A stretch of DNA of 5,909 nt from Chloroflexota bacterium. GTDB taxonomy: Bacteria; Chloroflexota; Dehalococcoidia; DSTF01; JACRBR01. This document shows positions 4,604 through 5,909 of the stretch, piece after piece. Under the pieces are notes generated by a model. The model did not search any database and was not told the origin of the DNA. It saw only the letters and a program-made list of their open reading frames with translations. The DNA lies in NCBI GenBank assembly GCA_021813085.1, contig JAKAMA010000170.1, positions 1 through 5,909 of the forward strand, in the 5' to 3' direction. The first letter of the stretch is position 1. Every line of letters starts with the position of its first letter. The translations under genes and the position numbers were made by a program.

Positions 4604-5909
4604 ATGACGCTCCAGACCAACACCCTCTACTACGGCGACAACCTGGGCATCCTGCGCGACTACATCCCCGACGCGTCGGTCGACCTCGTCTACCTCGACC
4701 CGCCGTTCAACTCGAACCGCTCCTACAACGTGCTGTTCAAGGAGGCCGGCGGCACATCGTCGAGCCCGGCCCAGATCGAGGCCTTCGAGGACACCTGGCA
4801 CTGGGGCAAGGTCGCGCAGGACACCTTCGAGCAGATCGCCCTCCACGGCTCCGACGACACCGCCCGCCTGCTCAAGGCGATGGTCGACGCGCTCGGCCAC
4901 AACGACGTCACGGCCTACCTGGCGATGATGGCCGTGCGCCTCATCGAGCTGCGCCGCGTCCTCAAGCCCACCGGCTCGATCTACCTCCACTGCGACCCCA
5001 CGGCGAGCCACTATCTCAAGGTGCTCATGGATAGCATCTTCGGCGCGCGGCACTTTGTGAATGAGATCGCTTGGAAGCGCACCACAGCTCACAGTGATTC
5101 GAGGCAGGGCTCGCAGCACTTTGGGCGCACGCACGACGTGATCCTATTCTATCGACGTTCGGGCGACGCGACTTGGAACGCGCCCCACGAGCCCTACTCG
5201 CAGGAGTACAGCGACACGTACTACAAGTTCGTTGACGAGTCCGGTCGCCGATACTGGAAGGACAACCTGACTGCTGCGAAGCCTGGTGGGGACACCTCCT
5301 ACGAGTGGAAGGGGATAAAGCCGCCAAAGGGCCGGTACTGGGCGTATTCACGGGCGAACATGGAACGGATGGACCGCGAGGGGCGAATCGTGTATTCCCG
5401 AACGGGCGTTCCCATGTATAAGCGTTACCTCGACGAGATGCTTGGTCGCCCGGTGCAGGACATTTGGGATGACGTCCGAGGGTTGGGGGGTCTGGGCAGC
5501 AAGAAGGAAGAGCGTCTAGGCTACCCCACACAGAAGCCCCTCGCGCTCCTCGAGCGCATCATCAGCGCATCCTCGGACGAAGGCGACGTCGTCCTCGACC
5601 CGTTCTGCGGCTGCGGCACCGCCGTCCACGCGGCGCAGAAGCTCGGCCGCCGCTGGATCGGCATCGACATCACCTACCTCGCCATCAACCTCATTGAACG
5701 GCGCATGAAGGACGCCTTCCCGGGCATCGCCATCAGGGTGGAGGGCGTGCCCGTGGACCTGCCGAGCGCGCAGGACCTCGCCGCGCGCGACGCGTACCAG
5801 TTCCAGTGGTGGGCCCTCAGCAAGGTCGACGCGGTCCCCGCGGGCGGCGACCGCAAGAAGGGCATGGACCGCGGCATCGATGGCATCATCCCCTTCGTCG
5901 AGCAGGGCA
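4604..5909 (+). CDS. Site-specific DNA methyltransferase (beta-class N6-adenine/N4-cytosine type) with start of a C-terminal nuclease-like domain; cut by window edge
   Basis: 435 residues are visible and the frame is still open. The catalytic motif DPPF (32-35, in LVYLDPPFNSNRSYNV) precedes the SAM-binding motif LDPFCGCGT (331-339) and GIDI (353-356). This order defines the beta class, which methylates the exocyclic amino group of adenine or cytosine. TQKPLALLERII (309-320) is the usual lead-in to the SAM motif. The region about 150-305 between the two motifs should hold target recognition. From about 398, YQFQWWALSKVDA followed by a Lys/Gly-rich stretch and DRGIDG (422-427) resembles the start of Mrr-like PD-(D/E)xK domains fused to such methylases; Asp426 would be the first catalytic acid, and the QVK part lies outside the window. 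Codons 150-310 have about 25% A/T third positions against 2-4% on both sides, pointing to a swapped recognition domain. The ATG is set by the TATAAT 10 nt upstream. Recognition sequence and whether it restricts DNA are unknown. Confidence 0.93.
   Translation, partial: MTLQTNTLYYGDNLGILRDYIPDASVDLVYLDPPFNSNRSYNVLFKEAGGTSSSPAQIEAFEDTWHWGKVAQDTFEQIALHGSDDTARLLKAMVDALGHNDVTAYLAMMAVRLIELRRVLKPTGSIYLHCDPTASHYLKVLMDSIFGARHFVNEIAWKRTTAHSDSRQGSQHFGRTHDVILFYRRSGDATWNAPHEPYSQEYSDTYYKFVDESGRRYWKDNLTAAKPGGDTSYEWKGIKPPKGRYWAYSRANMERMDREGRIVYSRTGVPMYKRYLDEMLGRPVQDIWDDVRGLGGLGSKKEERLGYPTQKPLALLERIISASSDEGDVVLDPFCGCGTAVHAAQKLGRRWIGIDITYLAINLIERRMKDAFPGIAIRVEGVPVDLPSAQDLAARDAYQFQWWALSKVDAVPAGGDRKKGMDRGIDGIIPFVEQG

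Noticed and set aside
4358..5134. A 258-codon minus-strand frame opposite the methyltransferase and across the repeats
   Set aside because: It runs through the intergenic repeats and lies opposite the DPPF-bearing frame; it has no domain signature.
1..5909. tRNA, rRNA, insertion sequence or attachment site
   Set aside because: No transposase-like or integrase-like frame, no terminal inverted repeats with target duplications, and no tRNA cloverleaf were seen on either strand.

Overview
The window is GC-rich bacterial DNA (third codon positions almost all G or C). It has tight gene packing, 1-nt TGATG start/stop overlaps and one gene that looks leaderless. No rRNA, tRNA or marker gene allows firm placement. 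The mix of an isolated M50 protease plus small HD protein, a TyrA with a long charged tail, and an OmpR-type regulator with a worn receiver reminds me of Chloroflexota or another deep-branching GC-rich lineage. That is a low-confidence inference from memory of similar gene families.

Layout. On the minus strand from the left edge are the 5' part of aroA (EPSP synthase, cut by the window) and tyrA (prephenate dehydrogenase), overlapping by 1 nt and read tyrA then aroA. A 168-bp gap holding heptad repeats and a hairpin follows. Next is a second minus-strand pair, an M50 site-2-type membrane protease followed by a small HD-domain phosphohydrolase, also overlapping by 1 nt. A 79-bp divergent gap leads to a plus-strand SDR-family protein whose catalytic and cofactor motifs are eroded. 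It ends convergently, over a GC-rich hairpin, against a minus-strand OmpR/PhoB-family regulator with a degenerate receiver domain. A 242-bp divergent gap separates that regulator from a plus-strand beta-class DNA methyltransferase, which runs off the right edge just as a probable Mrr-like nuclease domain begins.

The most informative part is the right third. The 242-bp gap contains two tandem 74-bp repeat units (about 87% identical over the first 69 bp, no gaps). Each carries a 7-4-7 direct repeat that resembles a Pho box on the minus strand, and a strong hairpin. The first box ends exactly 10 bp before a TATACT -10 element of the regulator gene, the geometry of PhoB-activated promoters, which suggests autoregulation. 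On the other side the methyltransferase has a perfect TATAAT 10 nt before its ATG, no Shine-Dalgarno, and a 15-bp inverted repeat beside the -10. Inside the methyltransferase, the middle segment between the catalytic motif and the SAM-binding motif has about 25% A/T third positions, against 2-4% on either side, as expected if the specificity-determining region was swapped in by recombination.

Functionally, tyrA-aroA serve aromatic amino acid synthesis. The M50-HD pair is a coupled unit of unknown target. The SDR has no assignable substrate. The methyltransferase is a candidate DNA modification, possibly modification-restriction, enzyme.
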